64,000 nt of DNA from an uncultured Lachnospiraceae bacterium (GTDB lineage: Bacteria > Bacillota > Clostridia > Lachnospirales > Lachnospiraceae): the NCBI GenBank assembly GCA_947177445.1, contig CAMWUL010000003.1, forward strand, positions 52,963 through 116,962, read 5' to 3'. Below the pieces are notes generated by a model, which ran no database searches, was not told the origin of the DNA, and saw nothing but the letters and a program-made list of their open reading frames with translations. This document shows, in pieces, positions 28,735 to 38,657 of the stretch. The translations under genes were made by a program, and so were the position numbers. Positions within the stretch are counted from its first letter, which is position 1. Every line of letters starts with the position of its first letter.

Positions 28735-30591
28735 ATGGCATATTTACTGACTTATACAAGACAGCCTCTGGACGGAATGATTTACGGCCCCAGGCTGGCC
28801 TACAGCATGCATCTTGCGGTGAGCCGGGACGGAAAAGCTTTTCAGGCGCTGAATCATAACAGCGGGGTTTTATTCGCCAGGGCAACGGAAAATGAGGATG
28901 GCTCCCTGAATCCTAAAAGCCTGAAGAATCCCTGGCTGTTTGCGCTGCCGGAGGGCCGATTTGCAGCGGCAGCCGTCCGTATTGGAGGGGACGGAGAGGA
29001 TGATGAGGAGAGCAGGGGCTGTGTGCTTTTCTTTACCTCAGAGGATCTGCTGGAGTATAAAGAGGCGGGACTTTTAAAGCTGGGCACGGAGTATATTGAA
29101 CAGATTGCCTGTGGGTATGAACCGGAGAGCGGAAGCATCAGGCTGGTTTGGCGGGAGCGCACCGGAGAGTGCTTTACGGCCCGGATCCGTGAGCCGGAGG
29201 ATTTGCAGCTGGCCTGTGTTCCGGAGGTGATGGAGCCGGCAGGAGCGTCGGAGGTGTTTGCCGGCGGGCTTTTGAAGGATTTAGGAGATGTGGGAATCGA
29301 AGGAGCCGTGCCCTGTAATATGGTAGAGATTGCAGAGGACGGGGAGAAAGATGGTTTATGCCCGGGGATTCCCGCGAAGACAGCGGACAGATTGTGCAAA
29401 AAGCTTCTGACGCCTGTGAATGTGGGAATTCGTTTTCCGGAACAGATTGAAGCTTCCGAGCCGGGGCAGCTTGGCCAATATATGGCGGAGGCTTTGTACA
29501 GTGACGGCACCAGCGCACGCAAGAGCGTGGACTGGGATTTGTCCGGTGTGGATTTTCAGAAGAAGGGAAGCTTCTCCATTCAGGGCAGGGTGCACCAGGA
29601 GCATTTTGGATTTCCCGTGGCCTGTAATCGTGCGGATCCCTGCATAGGCCGGTGGAAGGGAAAATATTATTTCATTGCCACCAATGATGCGGACGACAAT
29701 CATACTCTTTATATCAGAGAGTCGGACACCATTTCCGGGCTGACAGAGGCAGAGGAGCATCTGCTTTTGGACAGCGACACCTACCCGGGTATCGGCGGAT
29801 TGCTGTGGGCGCCGGAATTTCATGAGATTGACGGCAGGCTTTATATTTTTCATGCCGCTACTCCGGGAGAGTTTTTCTGGGAGGAAAGCCATGTGATGGA
29901 GCTGCGGGAGGGCGGTGATCCGGTCTGCAGAGAGGACTGGTCGGCACCTAAGCGTGTAGTCAGAAGGGACGGAAGCGATATCTGTGAGGCCGGTAAGGAG
30001 ATCACTCTGGACATGACCTGTTTTCAATGGCAGGAGGAGTGGTATGCGGTCTGGTCTCAGAGGCAGTTCCTGCCAAAGGATCTGGGGGCCTGGCTTTATA
30101 TAGCAAAGCTGAATCCCAGGGAGCCCTGGCGGCTTCTCAGCGATCCAGTGGTGCTGTCCAAGCCGGAGTACGGGTGGGCCAATAATCATACCTTTGTGGA
30201 TGAGGGCCCCTTTGCCCTGATGGGAGAGGATAAGCTTTATCTGACTTTTTCCAGCGCAGCGGTAGACGCTTCCTATGTGGTGGGGCTTTTGACGGTGCAG
30301 AAGGGCATGGACCTGCTGGATCCGGGAAGCTGGAGAAAAAAGAATTACCCCATCCTGACATCCAGGAGCGTGGAGGGAGAATTCGGCACAGGACACAATG
30401 CCTATGTGACGGATGAAAACGGAACCGTGTGGAATACCTACCATGCCAGACCGGGAGTGGACGGCGTGCGAAGCAGCGGAATCAGAAGGGTTCATTTTGA
30501 TATTGACGGGGACCCGGTGCTGGATCTGACGGAAGGCCTGGATCTGAAGGAGGAATACCGTACAGTTGAGACGACGCTGATTGTACGGTGA
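28735..30591 (+). CDS. GH43-like paralog of preceding gene, same architecture
   Basis: MAYL.. N-terminus, AEALYSDGTSARKSVDW, CNRADPCIGRWKGKYYFIATND, LWAPEFHEIDGRLYIFHA, GTGHNAYV. Confidence 0.8.
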   Translation: MAYLLTYTRQPLDGMIYGPRLAYSMHLAVSRDGKAFQALNHNSGVLFARATENEDGSLNPKSLKNPWLFALPEGRFAAAAVRIGGDGEDDEESRGCVLFFTSEDLLEYKEAGLLKLGTEYIEQIACGYEPESGSIRLVWRERTGECFTARIREPEDLQLACVPEVMEPAGASEVFAGGLLKDLGDVGIEGAVPCNMVEIAEDGEKDGLCPGIPAKTADRLCKKLLTPVNVGIRFPEQIEASEPGQLGQYMAEALYSDGTSARKSVDWDLSGVDFQKKGSFSIQGRVHQEHFGFPVACNRADPCIGRWKGKYYFIATNDADDNHTLYIRESDTISGLTEAEEHLLLDSDTYPGIGGLLWAPEFHEIDGRLYIFHAATPGEFFWEESHVMELREGGDPVCREDWSAPKRVVRRDGSDICEAGKEITLDMTCFQWQEEWYAVWSQRQFLPKDLGAWLYIAKLNPREPWRLLSDPVVLSKPEYGWANNHTFVDEGPFALMGEDKLYLTFSSAAVDASYVVGLLTVQKGMDLLDPGSWRKKNYPILTSRSVEGEFGTGHNAYVTDENGTVWNTYHARPGVDGVRSSGIRRVHFDIDGDPVLDLTEGLDLKEEYRTVETTLIVR

Positions 30592-30627
30592 GAGGAGCTG
30601 ACAGCAGCAAAATCGTGCTGAAATAGC

Positions 30628-30743
30628 GTTACTTTTCACGGGTAGGGGCCGCGAGGTGTTTTTGTGCGCTGTTTGCACAAAAACCCGAGACAGCACGCGC
30701 TGGGCATCATGTTGCTTTGAACGGCGAAGCCGTGAAAAGTAAC
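30628..30743. mobile_element. 116-bp MITE-like element, 14-bp TIRs, perfect 7-bp flanking direct repeat, internal 10-bp hairpin
   Basis: GTTACTTTTCACGG ... CCGTGAAAAGTAAC; AAATAGC at 30621-30627 and 30744-30750; inner GTTTTTGTGC-gctgttt-GCACAAAAAC. Confidence 0.85.
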
Positions 30744-30859
30744 AAATAGCAAGATATAGGCAAAAGTGAGCATTTTGTGAGAAGAAAACCGGCGGATATT
30801 GTGTTATCATAGTATGGCAGATGGAATGCGAAAGTCAAAAATCAGGTGGAGGACATGCT

Positions 30860-33022
30860 GTGAGAGACAGGGAGAAGGCGAAAAAAAGAGCGAAGGAGCT
30901 GGTAGGCCGCATGACGCTGGAGGAGAAGGCATCCCAGTTAAGATATGACGCACCGGCCATTCCCAGACTGGATATACCTGCCTATAACTGGTGGAACGAG
31001 GGGCTGCACGGCGTGGCGAGAGGCGGAACAGCTACAAGCTTTCCACAGGCCATTGGCATGGCGGCTGCCTTCCATCGGGAGCTTGTGGAGGAGATGGGCA
31101 GAATCGTGGCGGCGGAGGGACGGGCGAAATACAATTCCAGCCGCGCATTGGAGGATCGGGACATTTATAAGGGCCTGACCTTTTGGTCGCCTAATGTGAA
31201 TATTTTCAGGGATCCCAGGTGGGGCAGAGGACATGAGACCTACGGGGAGGACCCGTATTTGACCGGAGAGCTGGGAAAGGCCTATGTAAACGGACTGCAG
31301 GGGGACGGAGAGTATATGACGGCGGCGGCCTGCGCCAAGCATTTTGCGGTTCACTCCGGCCCGGAGGCGGTGCGCCACAGCTTTGATGCGAGAGTTTCCC
31401 AAAAGGATTTGTATGAGACGTATCTTCCTGCATTTGAAAAGCTGGTAAAGGAAGCCGGGGTGGAAGCGGTGATGGGCGCCTACAACAGAACCAACGGGGA
31501 GCCCTGCTGTGGAAGCAAAACGCTGATGCAGGATATTCTGCGGGGAAAATGGGGATTTCAGGGACATTACGTATCGGACTGCTGGGCGGTCAGGGACTTC
31601 CACACCAACCATATGGTTACCGATACGGCGGAGGAATCCGCCGCCCTGGCCCTGAAGAGCGGCTGTGACTTAAACTGCGGCAATACGTATCTGCATATGC
31701 TGAAGGCCTGCCAGGAGGGGCTGGTGACGGAGGAGGAGATCACGGAGGCTGCGGAGAGACTGTTCACCACCAGATTTTTGCTGGGAATGTTTGATGAGAC
31801 AGAGTTTGACGGGATTGGATTTGACAGGCTGGAATGTCCGGAGCATGTACAGACCGCGGAGCGTGCCGCGGCGGAGAGCGTGGTGCTGCTGAAAAACAAT
31901 GGGATTCTGCCTCTTGCAAAAGAAAGCCTGAAGGCCATTGGGGTGATCGGACCCAACGCCGACAGCCGTGCCGCGCTTGTGGGAAATTACCATGGAACCT
32001 CTTCCCGGTATATTACCGTGCTGGAAGGAATTCAGGATCTGGCAGGGGAGCAAGTCCGGATCTATTATTCCGAGGGCTGTCATCTGTTCCGGGAAAAGGT
32101 GGAATTTCTGGCACAGAGGCAGGACCGCATCAGCGAGGCCGTGGCTGTGGCAAAAAACAGCGATGTGGTGATCCTCTGCCTGGGACTTGACGAAACCCTG
32201 GAGGGCGAGGAGGGAGATACGGGCAACAGCTATGCCTCCGGCGACAAGGCGGACCTGCTGCTGCCCAAGGTCCAGCGGGAGCTGGCAGAGGCCGTGATCG
32301 GCACGGGCAGGCCTGTGGTGGTACTGAACATGACGGGCAGCGCCATGGATCTGCGGTATATGCAGGATAACGCAGACGCCGTAATGCAGGTATGGTACCC
32401 GGGAGCCCGTGGGGGCAAAACCGTGGCGGAGCTGTTGTTTGGGGATATTTCGCCTTCCGGAAAGCTTCCGGTGACCTTTTATAACAGCGCGGAGGAGCTT
32501 CCGGACTTTGAGGATTATTCCATGAAGGGAAGAACCTATCGGTATTTTCAGGGAAAGCCGCTGTATCCCTTCGGCTATGGGCTGACCTATGGCAATGTGT
32601 CCGTTGAGGAGGTGGTGTGCGGAGGGAACAGCTTCCGGCAGGGGGAGGGCGGCGTTCTGGAGATGGATGTACGAGAAGCTGTCAAAGTCACAGTCAGAGC
32701 GGTCAACAGGAGCCTGACCGGCACGGGAGAGGTGATTCAGATTTATGTGAAGGATCTGGATTCTCCGTTTGCCCAGCCTAATGCGAAGCTATGCGCTTTT
32801 TCCAGGATTTTTCTGGACGGGAACGAGAGCAGAGAGGTTGAACTGGTGATTCCCGGGGAGGCCTTTACCGTGGTGAATGAGGACGGAGAAACAGTGGAAG
32901 GCGGAGAGCATTTCCTGATCAGTGCAGGTCTTGGACAGCCGGATCGGCGGACTGCGGAGCTTACCGGTAAAGAATGCGTTGTCTTTACGATCTTAAAGAG
33001 AACCGTTGGGACTGAAAAATAA
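30860..33022 (+). CDS. GH3 beta-xylosidase-like
   Basis: YNWWNEGLHGVARGGTATSFPQAIGMAA, YVSDCWAVRDF (nucleophile); likely GTG start 30860 behind ggagga; track ORF starts at 30821. Confidence 0.92.
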   Translation: MRDREKAKKRAKELVGRMTLEEKASQLRYDAPAIPRLDIPAYNWWNEGLHGVARGGTATSFPQAIGMAAAFHRELVEEMGRIVAAEGRAKYNSSRALEDRDIYKGLTFWSPNVNIFRDPRWGRGHETYGEDPYLTGELGKAYVNGLQGDGEYMTAAACAKHFAVHSGPEAVRHSFDARVSQKDLYETYLPAFEKLVKEAGVEAVMGAYNRTNGEPCCGSKTLMQDILRGKWGFQGHYVSDCWAVRDFHTNHMVTDTAEESAALALKSGCDLNCGNTYLHMLKACQEGLVTEEEITEAAERLFTTRFLLGMFDETEFDGIGFDRLECPEHVQTAERAAAESVVLLKNNGILPLAKESLKAIGVIGPNADSRAALVGNYHGTSSRYITVLEGIQDLAGEQVRIYYSEGCHLFREKVEFLAQRQDRISEAVAVAKNSDVVILCLGLDETLEGEEGDTGNSYASGDKADLLLPKVQRELAEAVIGTGRPVVVLNMTGSAMDLRYMQDNADAVMQVWYPGARGGKTVAELLFGDISPSGKLPVTFYNSAEELPDFEDYSMKGRTYRYFQGKPLYPFGYGLTYGNVSVEEVVCGGNSFRQGEGGVLEMDVREAVKVTVRAVNRSLTGTGEVIQIYVKDLDSPFAQPNAKLCAFSRIFLDGNESREVELVIPGEAFTVVNEDGETVEGGEHFLISAGLGQPDRRTAELTGKECVVFTILKRTVGTEK

Positions 33023-33234
33023 GAGATACAGAATATTTAGGGAGAAGCTTCACCGATTGTAAAATCATCGGCGGGGCTTTTTTCCTGGGGCAGTAATCGG
33101 ATGTAAGAAAAAAACAAATTTACCTGTTTATAAACAGCGGGAGATATGATACAATCTCTATTAAAAAGTTCAGCCGGAACACCAATGTCCGGCAGATCGT
33201 AAATCATTCCGGCAACAAAACAGGAGGTTGCAGT

Positions 33235-36200
33235 ATGCCAAAGAGAACTGACATAAAAAAAGTAATGATTATAGGCTCCGGTCCCATTATTATTGGACAG
33301 GCCTGTGAGTTTGACTATTCGGGAACTCAGGCCTGTAAGGCGCTGAAAAAGCTGGGTTATGAAATCGTATTGGTGAATTCCAATCCTGCTACCATTATGA
33401 CCGATCCGGAGACGGCGGATGTGACCTATATCGAACCGCTGAATAAGGAGCGTCTGGAGCAGATTATTGCAAAGGAGCGCCCGGATGCTCTTCTGCCCAA
33501 TCTGGGCGGACAGTCGGGACTCAATCTCTGCGCGGAGCTTGCCGGCGCAGGGATTCTGGAGAAATATCAGGTAAAGGTAATCGGAGTCCAGGTGGATGCC
33601 ATCGAGCGGGGAGAGGACCGGATCGAATTTAAGAAGGCCATGAACGAGCTTGGCATTGAGATGGCCAGGAGCCAGGTGGCATATTCGGTGGAGGAGGCGC
33701 TGCAGATTGCGGACGGTCTGGGATATCCTGTGGTACTGCGTCCGGCTTACACCATGGGAGGCGCCGGCGGCGGCCTGGTATATAATAAGGATGAACTGCG
33801 GACCGTCTGCGCCAGAGGTCTGCAGGCTTCTCTGGTGGGGCAGGTACTGGTGGAGGAATCCATTCTGGGCTGGGAGGAGCTGGAGCTGGAGGTGGTGCGG
33901 GACGCGGACGGCAATATGATCACGGTCTGCTTCATTGAAAATATTGATCCTCTGGGAGTTCATACAGGAGACTCCTTCTGTGCGGCTCCCATGCTGACCA
34001 TTTCTCAGGACCTGCAGAAGAGACTGCAGGAACAGGCCTATGCAATCGTGGATTCCGTGCAGGTTATCGGCGGCACCAATGTGCAGTTTGCCCATGATCC
34101 CGTCAGTGACAGGATCATTGTCATAGAGATCAATCCCAGGACCTCCCGGTCCTCCGCGCTGGCCTCCAAGGCCACCGGCTTCCCCATTGCTCTGGTCAGC
34201 GCCATGCTGGCGGCAGGATTGACTCTGAAGGATATTCCCTGCGGCAAATACGGTACGCTTGACCGGTATGTGCCGGACGGAGACTATGTTGTGATTAAGT
34301 TTGCCCGCTGGGCCTTTGAAAAGTTTAAAGGGGTGGAGGACCGGCTTGGGACGCAGATGCGCGCCGTGGGCGAGGTCATGAGCATCGGAAAAAATTATAA
34401 GGAAGCCTTTCAGAAGGCTGTCCGTTCCCTGGAGACCGGGCGTTACGGCCTGGGACAGATCCGTAAGCTGGAGGAAAAATCCAGGGAGAAGCTGCTGCGG
34501 ATGCTGGCTGTTCCTTCCAGCGAAAGGCATTTTGTCATGTATGAAGCCCTGAAGAAGGGGGCGTCCCCGGAGGAGATCCATGAGATCACTCATGTGAAAA
34601 AATGGTTTATCGATCAGATGCAGGAGCTGGTTCGGGAGGAGCAGGAGCTTTTGGAGTTTAGAGGAGCCCTTCCCGGGGACGAGCTGCTGATCCGGGCCAA
34701 AAAGGACGGTTTTTCGGACAAATATCTAAGCATTCTGCTGGACATTCCCGAGAGCAGGATCCGGGAACGCCGCACGGCCCTGGGGCTGGAGGAGGCCTGG
34801 GAGGGGGTTCATGTGAGCGGTACCCCGGACAGTGCCTATTATTATTCCACTTATAACGCGCCGGACCGGAATCCTATCCGAAGCGACAGACCCAAGGTAA
34901 TGATTCTGGGCGGCGGCCCCAACCGCATCGGTCAGGGTATTGAATTTGATTACTGCTGTGTCCATGCGTCGCTGGCATTGCGGGAATTGGGCTTTGAGAC
35001 CATTATTGTCAATTGTAATCCCGAGACGGTATCCACGGATTACGACACCTCGGATAAGCTGTATTTTGAGCCGCTGACCCTGGAGGATGTGCTGAGTATA
35101 TACCAAAAGGAGCAGCCGGTGGGGGTCATCGCTCAGTTTGGCGGACAGACGCCGCTGAATCTGGCTGCGGAGCTGGAAAAGTGCGGTGTGCGCATTCTGG
35201 GAACCGCGCCGGAGGTCATCGATCTGGCGGAGGACAGGGATCAGTTTCGTGCCATGATGGACAAGCTGGGAATTCCCATGCCGGAATCAGGCATGGCGTC
35301 CACGGTGGAGGAGGCTCTGGAAATCGCCCATAAAATCGGGTATCCCGTGATGGTGCGCCCCTCTTATGTACTGGGAGGCCGGGGCATGGAGGTGGTATAT
35401 CACGACGAGAGCCTGACAGGCTACATGCAGGCGGCTGTGGGAGTGACGCCGGACCGGCCTATTCTGATAGACCGGTTCCTGAATCATGCCACCGAATGTG
35501 AGGCGGATGCCATCAGTGACGGAACCCATGCCTTTGTTCCTGCTGTCATGGAGCATATCGAGCTGGCGGGAATCCACTCCGGAGATTCTGCCTGTATCAT
35601 TCCTTCCAGACATATTTCGGAGGAGGATGTGGCTGTCATAAAGGAATATACCCGGAGGATTGCCGAGGAAATGCATGTGAAGGGGCTGATGAACATGCAG
35701 TATGCCATTGAGGACGGGCAGGTGTATGTGCTGGAGGCCAATCCCAGGGCGTCCCGCACGGTTCCGCTGGTGTCCAAGGTGTGCAATATCCGCATGGTGC
35801 CTCTGGCCACGGACATTATTACGTCAGACATAACGGGAAGGCCTTCCCCGGTTCCCGGCTTAAAGGAGAAGGAGATTCCTTATTATGGTGTGAAGGAGGC
35901 CGTGTTCCCCTTCAATATGTTCCCGGAGGTAGATCCCATTCTGGGGCCGGAGATGCGTTCCACCGGCGAGGTGCTGGGGCTTGCGCCTACTGTGGGAGAG
36001 GCATTTTTCAAGGCCCAGGAGGCCACCCAGACCAGGCTTCCGCTGGAAGGCACGGTGCTGATCAGCGTAAACCGCAGGGACAAGGCCGAGGTGGTGGAGG
36101 TGGGGAAGGCATTTCAGGAGGCCGGATTTAAGATCCTGGCCACCGGCACCACCTGCGCACTGCTGCAGGAGGCAGGGGTTCCTGCCACGCTGGTCAAGAA

Positions 36201-36462
36201 GCTTTACGAGGGCAGACCCAATGTGCTGGATCTGATCACCAACGGGGACATTGACCTGATCATCAATTCTCCGGTGGGAGACGAGAGCGTGCATGACGAC
36301 AGCTATCTGAGAAAGGCGGCCATCAAGGGCCGGATTCCATACATGACCACCATTGCCGCTGCCCGGGCCACCGTGGAAGGAATCCTTCAGGTCCAGAGGG
36401 CCGGCAACGGGGAGATTCATTCCCTGCAGGGATTACATGGGCAGATCCGGAATTTGGGGTGA
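33235..36462 (+). CDS. carB: Carbamoyl-phosphate synthase large subunit
   Basis: KRTDIKKVMIIGSGPIIIGQACEFDYSGTQACKAL, duplicated ATP-grasp halves (VMILGGGPNRIGQGIEFDYCCVHA), C-terminal MGS-like domain; full length. Confidence 0.95.
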   Translation: MPKRTDIKKVMIIGSGPIIIGQACEFDYSGTQACKALKKLGYEIVLVNSNPATIMTDPETADVTYIEPLNKERLEQIIAKERPDALLPNLGGQSGLNLCAELAGAGILEKYQVKVIGVQVDAIERGEDRIEFKKAMNELGIEMARSQVAYSVEEALQIADGLGYPVVLRPAYTMGGAGGGLVYNKDELRTVCARGLQASLVGQVLVEESILGWEELELEVVRDADGNMITVCFIENIDPLGVHTGDSFCAAPMLTISQDLQKRLQEQAYAIVDSVQVIGGTNVQFAHDPVSDRIIVIEINPRTSRSSALASKATGFPIALVSAMLAAGLTLKDIPCGKYGTLDRYVPDGDYVVIKFARWAFEKFKGVEDRLGTQMRAVGEVMSIGKNYKEAFQKAVRSLETGRYGLGQIRKLEEKSREKLLRMLAVPSSERHFVMYEALKKGASPEEIHEITHVKKWFIDQMQELVREEQELLEFRGALPGDELLIRAKKDGFSDKYLSILLDIPESRIRERRTALGLEEAWEGVHVSGTPDSAYYYSTYNAPDRNPIRSDRPKVMILGGGPNRIGQGIEFDYCCVHASLALRELGFETIIVNCNPETVSTDYDTSDKLYFEPLTLEDVLSIYQKEQPVGVIAQFGGQTPLNLAAELEKCGVRILGTAPEVIDLAEDRDQFRAMMDKLGIPMPESGMASTVEEALEIAHKIGYPVMVRPSYVLGGRGMEVVYHDESLTGYMQAAVGVTPDRPILIDRFLNHATECEADAISDGTHAFVPAVMEHIELAGIHSGDSACIIPSRHISEEDVAVIKEYTRRIAEEMHVKGLMNMQYAIEDGQVYVLEANPRASRTVPLVSKVCNIRMVPLATDIITSDITGRPSPVPGLKEKEIPYYGVKEAVFPFNMFPEVDPILGPEMRSTGEVLGLAPTVGEAFFKAQEATQTRLPLEGTVLISVNRRDKAEVVEVGKAFQEAGFKILATGTTCALLQEAGVPATLVKKLYEGRPNVLDLITNGDIDLIINSPVGDESVHDDSYLRKAAIKGRIPYMTTIAAARATVEGILQVQRAGNGEIHSLQGLHGQIRNLG

Positions 36463-36524
36463 TATGCACGAATTTTGGGGTTGCTTTTTATCCGGGAGAC
36501 TGTGGACAAATGGGAGGAAGCAAT

Positions 36525-38645
36525 ATGGAAGAATTGCTGTATGGTGCGGCGTATTATGATGAATATATGCCCTTTGAGCGCCTGGAAAAAGATGTGGAAA
36601 TGCTGAAACAGGCCAATATGAATCTGGTGAGAATCGCGGAATCCACCTGGAGCACTCTGGAGCCGGAGGACGGTGTGTTTGACTTTCACCATATTGACCG
36701 TGTGCTGAATGCCATGGGAGATGCCGGTATACACGTGATTGTGGGAACGCCCACCTATGCTGTGCCCTCCTGGATGACACAGCGGTATCCGGATATTCTG
36801 GTGACCACTAAGGGAGGCAGGAGGATCTACGGGGCCAGGCAGATCATGGACATCACCAATAAGGCCTACCTTTTCTACTGCGAGAGGGTGATCCGCAGGC
36901 TCATGGAGCATGTGAAGGACCATCCGGCGGTTATAGGGTATCAGATCGACAATGAGACCAAGCATTTTGGCACGGCCAGTGAAAACGTACAGAGGGACTT
37001 TGTAGTTTATCTGAAGGAAAAGTTCCATGGAGATGTGGAGGCAATGAACCGGGAGTTCGGGCTGAACTACTGGAGCAATGCGGTGCACTCCTGGGAGGAT
37101 TTCCCGGATGTGAGAGGCACCATCAACGGAAGTCTGGGAGGAGAATTTGAACGGTTTCAGAGAAAGTTGGTGACGGACTTCCTGGGATGGCAGGCAGGAC
37201 TGGTCAGAGAGTACAAACGGGAAGATCAGTTTATTACCCACAACTTTGATTTCGGATGGAAGGACGGCTCTTACGGGGTACAGCCGGATGTGGATCATTT
37301 TCAGACGGCGAAATGTCTGGATATTACCGGATGTGATATTTACCATCCCTCCCAGGATAAACTGACAGGAGCGGAGGCAGCGTTTGGCGGGGACTTGGCC
37401 AGATCCCTGAAGCAGGATAATTATTTTGTGCTGGAGACCCAGGCCCAGGGCTTCCCCCTGTGGACGCCCTACGACGGACAGCTTCGTCTGCTGGCCTTTT
37501 CTCATTTGGCCAGCGGGGCGGATATGGTGGAATATTGGCACTGGCATTCCCTGCACAACGCCTGCGAGACCTACTGGAAAGGGGTGCTGAGCCATGATTT
37601 TGGCGAAAACAGAACCTATCAGGAGGCCGCTGCTGTGGGCGCCGATTTCCGGCGGCTGGGAAAGCATCTGATTCATCTGAAAAAGGAAAATAAAGCAGCC
37701 GTGCTGGTAAGCAATGAAGCTTTGACCGGCTTAAGCTGGTTTCCTTTGGGAGACGGAAGAGATTATAACGATGTGGTTCGTTGGATCTATGACGCATTAT
37801 ATGAGATGAATGTGGAATGTGACTTTATTTTTCCGGAAGCGGAGAATCTGTCTGATTATAAGGTGATTTTTATGCCGGCGCTTTACTGTGCATCGGAGGC
37901 GCTGCTGCTTCGACTGAAAGACTTTGTCCGGGACGGAGGCGTTCTGGTGGGAACCTTTAAGTCCTGTTTTGCAAACGAAAACGTAAAGGTGTATTCGGAT
38001 GCACAGCCTCATATTCTGCAGGAATGCTTCGGGGTGACCTACGACCAGTTTTTCACGGCGGAGGAGATGCCGCTGGAGGAGGTGCTTTCGGAAACGTGCC
38101 GGGGGAAGGATTTGCAGCAGGAAAAGTCCTGCCGGAGTGAAGCGGTTTTGGAAGGCAGGCATTGCGTGAATGCAAAAGAGGAAGGAATGGATCTGGTTTC
38201 GGAAAAGACAGAGTCTGCCCGGGGATTTATGGAATGCCTGCGGCCTCAGGGAGCCAGGGTGCTTGCCCGGTATTCCCATTCCAACTGGGGACAGTATGCT
38301 GCTGCTGTCTGTAATGACTTCGGCAGAGGAAGGACTTATTACCTGGGCTGTATGTGTTCGCCTGCGCTTCTGAAAAGGATTCTCAAATCGGCGCTGGACA
38401 GGGCAGAGATTAAGGGGAACGAGGGATCTTCGGGCTTTCCCGTCATCGTTCGCAAGGGGATCAACAGGCTGGGAAGAGAGATTGTTTATATGCTGAATTA
38501 TTCAGGGGAATCCCATATGGGATATTGCCCCCGGGGAACATACCGGGAGCTGTTGTCGGAAAAACAATATTTCACAGGTGAAACGATTCTTCTGGAGGGC
38601 TGGGGCATGGCCATTCTGGAGAGGGAAGAGAAGCTGAGCAAATAG
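36525..38645 (+). CDS. GH42 beta-galactosidase / alpha-L-arabinopyranosidase-like
   Basis: LLYGAAYYDEYMPFERLEKDVEMLKQANMNLVRIAESTWSTLEP, VIGYQIDNETKHFG; start moved to 36525 behind gggagg. Confidence 0.9.
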   Translation: MEELLYGAAYYDEYMPFERLEKDVEMLKQANMNLVRIAESTWSTLEPEDGVFDFHHIDRVLNAMGDAGIHVIVGTPTYAVPSWMTQRYPDILVTTKGGRRIYGARQIMDITNKAYLFYCERVIRRLMEHVKDHPAVIGYQIDNETKHFGTASENVQRDFVVYLKEKFHGDVEAMNREFGLNYWSNAVHSWEDFPDVRGTINGSLGGEFERFQRKLVTDFLGWQAGLVREYKREDQFITHNFDFGWKDGSYGVQPDVDHFQTAKCLDITGCDIYHPSQDKLTGAEAAFGGDLARSLKQDNYFVLETQAQGFPLWTPYDGQLRLLAFSHLASGADMVEYWHWHSLHNACETYWKGVLSHDFGENRTYQEAAAVGADFRRLGKHLIHLKKENKAAVLVSNEALTGLSWFPLGDGRDYNDVVRWIYDALYEMNVECDFIFPEAENLSDYKVIFMPALYCASEALLLRLKDFVRDGGVLVGTFKSCFANENVKVYSDAQPHILQECFGVTYDQFFTAEEMPLEEVLSETCRGKDLQQEKSCRSEAVLEGRHCVNAKEEGMDLVSEKTESARGFMECLRPQGARVLARYSHSNWGQYAAAVCNDFGRGRTYYLGCMCSPALLKRILKSALDRAEIKGNEGSSGFPVIVRKGINRLGREIVYMLNYSGESHMGYCPRGTYRELLSEKQYFTGETILLEGWGMAILEREEKLSK

Positions 38646-38657
38646 CGGGAGGAAATG

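Noticed and set aside
29356-30810. 484-aa minus-strand ORF
   Set aside because: Antisense to GH43 paralog and reads through the MITE-like element; shadow ORF
33053-33078. Terminator-like CCGAT...ATCGG upstream of carB
   Set aside because: Only a 5-bp stem with GC interruption before the T-run; too weak to call as a feature
33037-34593. 518-aa minus-strand ORF
   Set aside because: Antisense to carB, no RBS or recognisable domain
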